Position numbers and translations under genes: made by a program. Shown here in pieces: positions 10,761 through 20,745 of a DNA stretch of 28,155 nt (its first letter is position 1; each line of letters opens with the position of its first letter). The notes beneath the pieces were generated by a model. The model was not told the DNA's origin. It did no database searches and was given only the letters and a program-made list of their open reading frames with translations. The stretch is from NCBI GenBank assembly GCA_905250885.1, contig CAJNOQ010001808.1, forward strand, positions 212 through 28,366, written 5' to 3'. The stretch is from Didymodactylos carnosus (Eukaryota > Rotifera > Eurotatoria > Philodinida > Philodinidae).

Positions 10761-11188
10761 TGCACATATAAATTTCTTACGGTCTCCTTGTAGTTTCGAG
10801 CGTTACCACTACATTATTCGTATATGTCGAATCGAATATTTTAAGATCCTCACAAAAAGCGTTAATGGTATGAAAAAAGTGATTACTTCAGCATGTCAAT
10901 TCCAGCTTCTTATGATGAAATCAAAGATAGTGTTGAGTAAAACTGGAGATATTATACATTCTTATTTTACTCTATTCTTTCCTATTTAAGAAAATACTCG
11001 TAATTTGTATTTGTACTCTGTGTACGCATAGTCACAAATCATGCTCAAGAGATCACACCGGCAAATAAGCTAGTTATGGAAGAAATCCAATATGAAGCAT
11101 TTGAAAAACAAATATTTTCAAAAAAGATTAGATTATATAAAAGCAGTGGGGATGTGAATATATAATACGAAATAGAAAAAGCTCTCTT
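10761..11188. other. Spacer at the convergent 3' end of the kinase gene
   Basis: This AT-rich region probably combines more decayed LINE sequence with the kinase 3' UTR, which reads leftward. I found no canonical AATAAA on the minus strand close to the kinase stop. The open frame at 10612-10989 on the plus strand has no protein-like features and overlaps the LINE remnant. Confidence 0.35.
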
Positions 11189-14100
11189 TCAGTATAACAA
11201 TTGTGATCGAGAAGCTGAGTGTTGTTGAACATAACATGTCTCATCTTCGTTCTGGCTAGCAGTACCGATTCGACACACCTTTTCCAAAATGCGTTTAATT
11301 GTTGAAAACATTGGTCGATCTTGTACTCTAAATGTCCAACATTTCGACATGATAGAACGATAGATCGGTTGTGGACATAATTGTGGCCTTGTTGGCATAT
11401 GACACGATTTGATCAGTTGTGCAGCAAAATCATTCTGGATAATTTTACCAAACGGTGTATCACCCAAACTATATATTTCCCAGAGAAGTACTCCAAAGGA
11501 CCATACATCCGATTTAATCGAATATTCACGACGAAATAAAACTTCAGGTGATGACCAACGCAATGGAAATGGTGTATCTGATTTACCCTGGTAAATATCA
11601 TCGATTATAAATCTATACAGATTAAGAAAAATAACAGATAGCTCTAAAATTTATTTCATGTACTTTACCTTGCCATTCCAAAATCACCAACTTTCACTAC
11701 ATCTTGCTCGCCCACTAGACAATTTCTTGCTGCTAAATCTCGATGTATAATCGATTTTGATTCCAGATAAACCATTGCCTTACATATTTGTAATGCAAAC
11801 GAATTAAAACGTTTTAAACTTTTTTTTAAATCACCTAATAACAGTTCTTGATTATTTTGTAAATAATAAAGTAAACATCCATTTGATATGTATTCTGTAA
11901 CGAGACAAATGCGTTCTTGATATCGACCGATTCCGTAGAGTCTCACTAAATTTGGATGATTGAGGTGCATCATAGTTTTTGCTTCTTTTAACATTTCTTG
12001 TTCACGTGAGCGATCATCATCAAGTGAAAATAGCAATGTTTTAATGGCGACTAACAGTTCATTATTGTAAATACCTAGAAAAAAATATTCAAAGCGCGCT
12101 AAAAAATAAGATTTGTTAGTTTTCCGTTCTTCGGTTGTTATCCTGCCGTACGTATAATATGACCTTATGACGGAAATTGTTGCATTGAAAAGTAGGTTTT
12201 TACAAATACTATCCTCTCGAGGTGACAAAACGCTTTTTGCTCGGAATCTAGTGGGTTATAGGTTATCCATCATGCTGATTACGAATATGACCCTTAATCC
12301 TTCGAAGACCTGGTTTTCTAGAAAATCAGTTTTTCAGAAACTCTAAAATATAACCAGAACCTTTCTTAATGAGACATGACTGTAGCCCGCAAATGTCTGA
12401 TTAAAATGAGACATTCCCCCAGCTCTACACGACCGTTCTTTGCAAAGTTACAGAATTTACAAGAAAAGCCCTAAGTGTTCATTGTCGACTCAAAGCTACA
12501 GAAATAAGAAAGAAAAAGTTAATTTAGGGCTTTACTTGTAAATTCACAACTTTAGCCAATGAGTAAGCTCAACACTACTATCAACACCAAAATACAGTGT
12601 AGGTTGCCACTTTTTAATGGCTCAATAACAGCGTAAGATAGATCGTTGCGGTTTTCAGCAGTCGAAAGGAGACACCTGAGGCTAGTTTTTCACAAGCAAA
12701 GAAATTTTAAAAGCGGTTTTTGAGCAGATCTTTGGAAAATCACTTCACATCTCTGAAATCTACCCCATATAAATCTATCGATTTTTTTCATAGATAGGTA
12801 GTCCAAAGTGCCCTCTTCAACTATCTTACAATCAGAGGGTAAAAAAGTTCCGGTTAAGTTAATTTAACGCTATACTAACTGAAAATTAGTTAACTCTGTG
12901 GTAACTAATTAATTAATCCTACTTGGTAACTTTCTCGACCCAGATGGAACACATCCTGCAAGATCTGATGTTTTTTTGTGAAAGCTTGTAATAAGATCTG
13001 ACGATATGATCTTACAAGATCTTGTTATAAGATGCGACAAGGTGCTGTCCGATCTTATGGCAAGAATTCCTATGATCTTGTAAGATCTTACAAAGTCTTG
13101 TGTCAGACATTGTTGACTTCTATATATTTTCTTGTCACAAGATTATATAAGATCTTACAAGATCGTATGAATTCCTCCCATAAGATCTTAGAAGATCTCA
13201 TCAAATCGATGACTCATCTCTGCTACCCAGGTCGAAAAATCAGATCAAGATCTTACACGATCTTATAAAATCTTACGAAAAATCACAGAAACGCATCCAT
13301 CTTATGAAATCTTATAAAAATCATACAAGAATCTTACGAAATTTGATGAAATCTTACTATAAGATCTTACATCAAGAATCAGCTTCTATGTTTCTTACAG
13401 AATCTTACAAATTCTTATACGAATCTTATGAAATCAGACGGAATCGTACAAGAATCTTATAAGATCTTACAGCAAGATTCTTTGAAAAAGACGGTTCTAC
13501 GACCGCCTAGGAGTGATTGCATGAGAAAAACACACGGATTTTTTCTGAAGAATTCTGAGCAAAATAAGATGTCTTTCAGCTGTGTATGACACTTTCAACG
13601 AAATATTTTGGTTATTTTCGCGAAATATTTTGTGCTTTTCACCTTTTGTAAATCGACTTCAGTTCAGTGAGAAAGTGTCATACACAGCTGGGTGACATCT
13701 TATTTTGCTCAGAATTCTTCGCCCTATAAGACTGTATGGTTTGCAAAATTTGTCATAATCAAAAACAAAGGAGTTCTTATGATTATAACACACTGTACTG
13801 CATATATAACACCCGAACTTTTGCATATCTTTGATGACTAGACGCACCCGTCTAGATATTCTAACTAGCTCAGTTTGTAGAGAATTTCAAGGACTATCGA
13901 GTGGTATGTTTCTGAAAAATATATGATTTTTCTATATAAATAAACAACCTTATGCAGACTCGTCCTTTTCATCAACTTTCGATGAAAATTTTTCTGTACC
14001 AAATTAAATATCATCAAACTTTTGACAATAGTTCTAGATAGTACACTGTGAGTACTATCCATTGCAACCAGTCCGACTTCATTGTAGATGAAAAGCTCAA

Positions 14101-17100
14101 GGAACTGTACGTTACAAAAGTGTGCCTCAGAACTCCGTTTCGTCCTTATGGCAACGTGATGGGTGAAATTATAATAGAAAAAGTAAAATGCAGAGATATG
14201 GGGGATTCGACAGGAAATGATCAAGCGTATAGTCTTGTAGGATCAGATAAATTCTTTTAAAATCGTATAAAATCTTGTGACTTCTTATAAGGTCGTATAA
14301 TTTCTTATAGCTTCTTTCTGTAAGATCCTGTAAGATCATACAAGATTTTGTATATTCTTATCATAAAATCTTGTAAAATCTTACAAGAATCTTGCTACAA
14401 AATGTCATATGAAATCTTGTAAGATGTTACAGGAAATTGATAAGATCGTTTGAAATCTTGTAATTTCTTATCATATGATATTCCACGGTCTTGTTATCTG
14501 ATCCTTGTACCTGGGTAATGCATATTCCAATAACGTTCGTTTGTATCCTATAGTACTACTTGAATATTACTTACATATCTAAAAAATAGTTATTCTTATG
14601 AATATGCATAAATTTAACTAATTGGATTTTAATGATAATCTAGTTATCAAAACAGTTTCGTTAAATCATCAGTTCTAAACTAATTTTCGACTGGTTTTCT
14701 AGTTACTGTTGTTAGTAGTGGCGAAAATAAAGTAAAGGGAACTTTTCACCCATACGGACAATGGTCACGACAACACAGAAAATTCCCGAAAATTGTTCCG
14801 ATGTGCTTTTTTTGTGTACAAGTAAATTCACAATAAGAAATGTTTGCGCATAATTATCACGATTTTCACTCTTTATTCCATAATGTTCCGATCTTTTCTG
14901 TTTTTTACTGTAAATGTTTTTATACAGTGTGCGTCTATATCTGTACTTAGAAGCCTAATGACTTTTCATTTTCTTTAGTCTAATTGGGCATAAGACACAA
15001 AGTAAACAGCTTATAGTTTTTTTGTATTCATTGTTTAAGCTTTGATTAATGGTTGAGCCTTATCCTACTATAAAGATACGTCGTATTTTCTGTCTTTTTC
15101 CTGTTCATTTTGCTGTTGCATATCGCAGTGGTAATTATTATTATTAACAAGTTATTGAGACTACCTCTTACCTTTATAAACGACTCCAAAATGTCCTCTT
15201 CCAATAATTTCTTGTCGTATCAATTTCTTCATATTGATTGTAAATTGTGAAGACGGGATTGAATTTGATGACGACGAAGATGTTGACGATGATAGTGATG
15301 GTGACGCGCGAGCAGATGATGTTTGTTTTACACTTGTCCAGCCGACTGTTGACGATGAGGCATGACTGTATTGTTGTTGGTCATCGTCTTGTTGCTGGTT
15401 TTTTTTATATTCTCCACTGCTAATACTAGTATTATGTGAAGGTAGCGAGATTTTTGTTGGATATTCTACAAGTTTACACGGTAAAACACCTTCATTGAGA
15501 CGATGAGCATCTATCAAGTGTGCCAAAGTATCATACGAATCAGAAAATGGTTTAATGAAATATTTTTTATCGACATAATAGAGTAAATAATGATAAACAG
15601 TATTCGATAGTGATAGTACTGACAGCACGTAGGGTGTTTCAATCACTTGATTTAATGTTTTTTCATTTGTATTTTTCGTCGATGAATTATTGCTTCGTTG
15701 TGATTTTGTTAAATGATCACGTATAAGAAAACAACCGGGTCGATTTATCATTTTTAAAATGGCTTCCGTTTTTGATCGATCTAAATTTCGATGATAATAG
15801 GGTAGATGTTGAATTTGTTCTTCCTGTTTAGCATTATCGATGAGTGGTGATTTTGACAATGAAAAGGAATGCGTTTTTTGTAAAGATGATCGAACATTAT
15901 TATTTGTACTGTTTGACGATAATTTTCGACGTTCTTTATTTCTCTCACTATCATCATCGTTTGTTCTCATTGTTTTCATCAAAGAAACCGATGAATTCCT
16001 TAAATCTTGATTTTCTCCATTTGTTGACGGTGATAGGCAAGAGACATTCGAGACGGATTCTGTTTCTACTATAGGGCGAAATTCTTGAGAATTGTTGGAG
16101 AGATTTTTATTGTTATGATGATTAGAGCGAGACAACTCAGAAGAAGAGGGTGCTGTTATATAATTTGGACTGAAAGTCAAAGCTGTATTAGATAGTTGAG
16201 ATTCAAGACAAGACGATGAACGATCGATTTTATGAGATAATTGTGGAGTATAACAATCCCGATCGTCACAATATTCAAAATGATTAGCAGGCTAAAACAG
16301 AGGTGCATAAATTGTTTAAAAAGTCCGAAAACCACATAGTAATCACATTTAAATGACTCTTATCGGTTTTGAAAACTATAACGTACTCTCACAAATGAAT
16401 TTTTACATAACTATAGAAATATATTTCTTATTTCTGTTTATCACTTACCGTATATCCTATTTGTCCTTTACTGTTCGCCACTTTCCACCAATCCGAATTT
16501 GTTTTTTCTAATAAAAAATAACTTTCACCCCGTTTTAACGATAAATCATGCGTTGTATGTGGTTTAAAATTATGTTTTGCTCTCAAAGCAGCAATCGAAT
16601 CACGACAGAAATCCACTGAACTTGATGACTCTGTTACAACTGGAACTGTTGATGCTTTAGTAAATGTTGATTTATTGATGGCATGAAAATCATTCGCTGT
16701 TGCTGGATCAAATTCATTCAACGGACTTGATGAACGAGGTGCCATAGTTCCAGCGTTGGCTGTTGTTTCTAGACTCAGATCAATGCCACTATCATCGAAG
16801 TTTTGACCACCGTTATTTGGTGCATATGACAGTGATGGCAGAATCAATAGATCATTGGTTGTCGAGAGTGGTAATTTACCACATGTTGACTTTGAATAGA
16901 TTGGACGAGTTTTTTTCGATGATGCTGATGAAGATCGGGGATGAACGTAATCTTTTATTTTTGACTGATGAGCTTTACTGACTCGTTTTTTTGCGCTTAC
17001 ATCTTTACAATCATTTAGCAATGAATTAGCGTTATTCTGATCATCATTATTGTTGTTGTTATCGAATAGAAAACTGTCAAATCCGTCGATCGATGCTAAC

Positions 17101-17513
17101 TGAGTAGCTGAATCGTGCAAGTCAATAGTATTAGTTCCACTTGGATTATCAATTTTTAGAGTAAAGGGTGACTGTGAAAAAAGATCTGTTTGTGAACGAT
17201 TGAACGAGTGAGATTCATACAATGACGAATGTTTTAGTTTTCGTTCATGTCGGTGTTGACGTGTACGTGAATTCTGATGTTGATGGGGATGTGGTATATA
17301 TTGTTTATGGTCAGGAAATGTATAGAATGGCGTAGATGACTGTTGCAAATCTATAGTTCGACTACGACAATTTGTTTTTTTATGTTGTTTCAATTTTTTG
17401 TGATGATTATACGTCGTATCATTCAATATAGGGCTTAATGGAACAAATTTTAGTGGTGAAATAAATTGAGATGTAGTACGATGAACCGGATAATTGCTAT
17501 TACTGTTACCCAT
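11189..17513 (-). CDS. Tec-like cytoplasmic protein tyrosine kinase (SH3-SH2-kinase), no PH domain
   Basis: This is a non-receptor tyrosine kinase. Exons on the minus strand, 17513-16449, 16291-15172, 12074-11669 and 11612-11189, join in phase to 1004 residues. Residues 1-305 are Ser/Asn/His-rich and disordered; the start MGNSNSN fits an N-myristoylation signal (Gly2, Ser6). SH3 covers about 309-361 (DLSLKRGESYFLLE, DWWKV, GYTPANHF across the first splice). SH2 covers about 520-633, with the phosphotyrosine-binding Arg546 in FLIRD. The kinase starts near 710: GRGHFG 719-724, VAIK Lys740, Glu759, TEYISNGCLL with gatekeeper Thr788 and Cys795, HRDLAARN 839-846, DFG 859-861, activation-loop Tyr871 in DDIY and RWSSPEV. 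YLESK, VVKV and the Cys after NG are Tec-family (BTK/ITK/TEC) traits, but PH and Tec-homology domains are absent, as in TXK. Src-type alternatives are less likely. All catalytic residues are present, so it should be active. Confidence 0.94.
12447..12550. repeat. 104-base hairpin inside the kinase intron
   Basis: Bases 12447-12473 match the reverse complement of 12524-12550 with about three mismatches (shared core AATTTACAAG and AAAGCCCTAA). It may be a tiny foldback element or a decayed MITE. No target duplication is visible. Confidence 0.55.
12955..13480. repeat. GATC-centred palindrome array, block 1 (AAGATCTT type)
   Basis: The palindrome TAAGATCTTA and close variants recur irregularly. 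I count about seven perfect AAGATCTT and about 17 GATC by eye in roughly 520 bases, where one or two GATC would be expected at this base composition. Between them lie half-units such as AATCTTA, AATCTTAC and CTTATAA. Units often share extended flanks (TATAAGATCTTACA). Spacing varies from about 8 to 30 bases, so this is not a simple tandem satellite. Because each unit is self-complementary, either strand could fold extensively. Confidence 0.8.
13547..13720. mobile_element. 174-base MITE-like element with 50-base terminal inverted repeats
   Basis: Bases 13547-13597 match the reverse complement of 13670-13720 almost perfectly; only about four positions in 51 differ. Shared landmarks are GAAGAATTCTGAGC at the outer end and CAGCTGTGTATGACACTTTC inwards. 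The centre holds CGAAATATTTTG twice. It sits between the two GATC-palindrome arrays. It is too short to code for a transposase, and no target-site duplication is evident. Confidence 0.82.
14231..14510. repeat. GATC-centred palindrome array, block 2 (degenerate)
   Basis: This continues the style of block 1 with more decayed units: TAAGATCCTGTAAGATCATAC, AAATCTTGTAAAATCTTAC and TTCTTATAAGG. About five GATC cores remain by eye, with many one-base-off copies (AATCTT, ATTCTT). It lies on the far side of the 13547-13720 element and about 750 bases of other sequence from block 1. The two may be one array split by insertion. Confidence 0.65.
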
Positions 17514-17920
17514 GTTTCAATCTAAACGGTAGATGAAATACTTCTAATATTTAGACGGATAACCCAACTAAACTAATTCATTGAAGATTTGACCTAAAAT
17601 CAACTTTTTTTATCATATTTCGTTGCTTATGTGTTGTATACGGGTACTCACCTATTTTAAACATTTAAACATATGCGATAAAAACATAAATATAAAGGTC
17701 ATCAACATTTCAATAGTTCATGGACAAATATTTCAAGAAAAAATGTCGCCTTTTCTTCAAAATAGCAATCAAGAAAGTCTGGCAGTAAGATGGATGGAGA
17801 ATTATACTTTCTGTAGAAAGAAAGTGCTTCTTTTACATATCACTGTATCGAAAAATTTTAAAAGTTTTTTGGGTCAAAACCGATTATTGATTCGTCGTCT
17901 TCTCCATAGTCGATTATTTG
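17514..17920. other. Upstream region of the kinase gene
   Basis: This should contain the kinase 5' UTR and perhaps its promoter. On the minus strand a possible acceptor GTTTAG ends nine bases before the ATG, so an untranslated first exon or trans-splicing is possible. No core-promoter motif is convincing. The plus-strand open frame at 17623-17931 looks like chance. Confidence 0.35.
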
Positions 17921-18071
17921 TTACACACTAACTTTTGTATCAGGATATTTTAGAAAAAAACTTTCCCATGGTCTTACTCAAAATTTTTCAGAAAATTATT
18001 GTGAGAGATCAAAGTGAAAACGATATCCAAATTTTTTTCTAAAGTACTTTGATACAAAAGTTAGCGTGTAC
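17921..18071. mobile_element. 151-base MITE-like foldback
   Basis: TTACACACTAACTTTTGTAT at 17921-17940 pairs with the reverse complement of 18050-18071 with one or two mismatches. Weaker pairing continues inwards through TTTTAGAAAAAAA, making arms of about 46 bases. The short centre has no coding capacity, and no target duplication was recognised. Confidence 0.65.
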
Positions 18072-18139
18072 CAGATAATCCATATCAATTGATATGGAAC
18101 TTTCGTGAACTTGACTTCTTTCGTGAACAAAAAAATTCA

Positions 18140-18384
18140 AATTCATGTGGAATCATGGAAAAGTACTTTTTCCTATTCAGCACACTCAATAACCCAGAAG
18201 ATTTTCTATTCTTAGTAAGACGTATTGTCAAAAGTTTAGGAAAATTTCTGAACAAAATGGCGAAAGAAAATCTGCTATGGGAACATAATTTTTGACAATA
18301 CATCTCACCATAAATAGAAAATCTTCAGGATTATCAAGTGTGCTAAATAGGAAAAAACGCTTTTCCACGACTCTGCATGAACGC
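18140..18384. mobile_element. 245-base foldback element with about 72-base arms
   Basis: Bases 18140-18211 match the reverse complement of 18311-18384 at roughly 80% by eye. Landmarks are TTCATG at the outer end, TGGAAAAG, TTTTTCCTATT, AGCACACT and AGATTTTCTATT. The paired opposite-strand open frames at 18085-18303 are a by-product of this symmetry, not genes. Confidence 0.65.
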
Positions 18385-20454
18385 ACGAAAATGACAAGAA
18401 TTCAGTAAGAGTCGTATCAGAATCAGCTAAGACTATAATAAAAAATTGTTAAGAAAGCGATAAAAGTCTCATGAGATTCTTATAATTTTCTTACCAAATT
18501 CTTATTAGTCTCTTAATGATTTGTCCCATCAACCTGTTATCTCCACCCTATTATCATTTCTAGCATTCTGACTGAATCAGTTAATGTGATGTATATACTA
18601 ACTAGATGATAATTGACTGTTGAGACGAGACTATTAGCAATTTTCTAAGAGAGTATAATGAATTAACATAGTTTGAACAAAATTCTTTCATACATAAATA
18701 GAATTTTTACCTTTTTCACGAAATATTTTTAAATGTGATATGTGAAGAGATGGCTCTTTTCCAGGTTCAACGATCAATTATAAAATGCATATTCTCTTTT
18801 TTTTGATATCACCGAAACAGGTTTATATTTGTATACTGCCTCTCTATAAATGAAGCGTCAAGGCACAAACGTGATGAGAAAGCAACTACGCATCTCTCGT
18901 TTTTTACACAGCACTTTTTTTAAAATAAAGATATATATATTATATATAGAAATGTACATATCTGTATATTTATATTTTTATACACGAAAATATTAATAGA
19001 TACGTTCATTTTTATTCATTTTTATATTTTTTTTATTCAACAATAACATAAAAAAACGCGAAATATCATTCTGCGTGGTTCATGTAATCATTACATATCT
19101 ACCTGTATGTTGAACAAGAACGAAAAAGAAAAAAATTTAATTTAACAAAAACGCAGGTTAACATAACATTTTAAGTTAAATCGATCATCGACGTTCGTTG
19201 ATCTTCATGTTTATATTTATCATCTAATTGTATGAATTAGGGGCCTGGTTGATGTACATTTATCGTTGTTAGTGTGCAATTTGTGCCGATAAATTATTCA
19301 AAGGCTTTTTATTTTATTTATGGTTAAAATGACAAGTAACAAGAATAAGCATGAACTACTCATAAGTATCTATTCATGTTTCACGTGATTTTTGCTATCC
19401 CACGTGATCTGTTCAATAGTCGGAACCACTTTGTTCAATAAATTAGAATTAATAGAGCATAGAAAAAATGACAGTTTTTAATAAAAGAATAGAAATTATT
19501 GAAATTTCTTTTAACAAATGATAATAATGAAGTGTAAGATCATAAATAAAGCGATCAATACACACATTCTAAATGTATTTGTAACGTTTCGCTAATTTAT
19601 CATCAGGAATAGTGAATACCCTCATAATACTACACAGCCCTCAAGTAAAAGTCCTCTTACACTGAGCAATTTGCGCATATCTTATGGGCATTGGACTTTT
19701 TCTTACTGAAAACGATTACTTGAATGAGTTATATAATAGGTCAACTGTTCGAATCTCACGAAAAACCAATTATTTTTCTTTTGTATGATTTTTGGCGTCT
19801 GTTGCAGATGAAAATGACAGCATATATACTTTCAACCATGTTGATCACGATTTTCAAATTGATTTTTCATTTTCTACCTTTTACTACTCAGAAACTCAAT
19901 CATAAAATTTTTTGCTAACGCACTTAAACGCTTTACACACTGAGATTGACCGTCTAGAAAAAACACACCCATTTTAACGTACTTTATTTTTTACAGTACA
20001 ACATCCTGAGATCATATCCATTTTGATATTGGCATATTTAATTTAACTTTTTTGTTATTTTTAGATAATGATGTCTTATATAGAATAAAAGTTAAAAAAA
20101 ACACATTTCTGACGACAGTATAAAAACAATTAATTTATTAAACAAATTAAATAAGAAGATCGTTAAATACTTGTATAAATCTTCGCCATCTCAATCTCTA
20201 TGACATTTATTTTCAATGAAAGTTTATGTCACAATTTTCATAATGACATATATCATTTATACTAACTGTTGATATTTGAAGATTACTGTTAGAAAACAGT
20301 AGGAAAATTAGAGAAAAAGTTGTTTCCACACAAAATTGATAGCTGCATCTATCTTCAGTAGCGTCGGTGTTCTAACAGACACAGTACAACCAGTATACTT
20401 TACGCATTGTTGTTGATACCCTAGACAAAATCCTACGCACTTCCTGCCTATTTC
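18385..20454. other. Gene-poor AT-rich spacer
   Basis: I recognise no exon or RNA gene in these two kilobases. Bases 18405-18520 contain recurring AAGACT/AGTCTC-type words around TCTCATGAGA and may be a fourth, weaker palindrome cluster. Bases 18930-18990 are a TA-rich run. Two copies of CACGTGAT begin at 19382 and 19401. Confidence 0.4.
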
Positions 20455-20745
20455 CTACTAGGATCTTACAGGATCCTAACGTTTAGGATCCACATAATAA
20501 CTTCGTAGTAAGATCCTAAAATACTAGGATCCTACCAGGATTTCGCTTAAGTTTGTTGAGGATCCTAACAGAACCTTAGAAAATTCTATGACTTTCGGGT
20601 ATACCTGATTTCATTCGGATTCTGTAGGATTTTGTTAGGATCCTGAGAAATTAAAGCGAAATCCTAGTCGGATATTGATAGGATCTGTCTCGAATCCTGT
20701 AAGGAAACTCGCAGGGATTTTACTAGGATAGGAGAATCAAAAATG
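20455..20745. repeat. GATC-centred palindrome array, block 3 (AGGATCCT type)
   Basis: This block outside the kinase gene repeats the design of blocks 1 and 2 but with AGGATCCT as the unit: about five or six GGATCC cores by eye plus single-sided copies (AGGATC, AGGATTT, AATCCTA). A higher-order hairpin is superimposed: 20540-20573 (AGGATTTCGCTT ... GGATCCTAACA) pairs imperfectly with 20635-20672. Confidence 0.75.

Larger units (their letters stand above)
12075..15171 (-). other. Large third intron of the kinase gene
   Basis: This 3.1 kb intron splits the kinase domain just after the glycine loop (between YK and GIY) and is about thirty to fifty times longer than the short introns in this window. 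It begins with GTAAGA at 15171 and ends with a TTTTTTCTAG acceptor at 12075. It holds two GATC-palindrome arrays, a 174-base foldback element and a 104-base hairpin, annotated separately. Bases 12551-12950, 13721-14230 and 14511-15171 hold nothing I can name. The opposite-strand open frames at 13865-14224 and 14048-14260 overlap each other and match no family I know. Confidence 0.85.

Noticed and set aside
10512-10989. Overlapping open frames on both strands near 10.6-11.0 kb
   Set aside because: These are fragments or shadows of the decayed LINE reverse transcriptase, with frameshifts and stops.
13865-14260. 119-codon minus and 70-codon plus frames in the kinase intron
   Set aside because: They overlap each other, have no family match I know, no supporting splice borders, and sit among repeats. 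Kept only as part of the intron description.
19690-19760. GTTCGAATC resembling a tRNA B box
   Set aside because: No matching A box, acceptor stem or cloverleaf can be formed around it.
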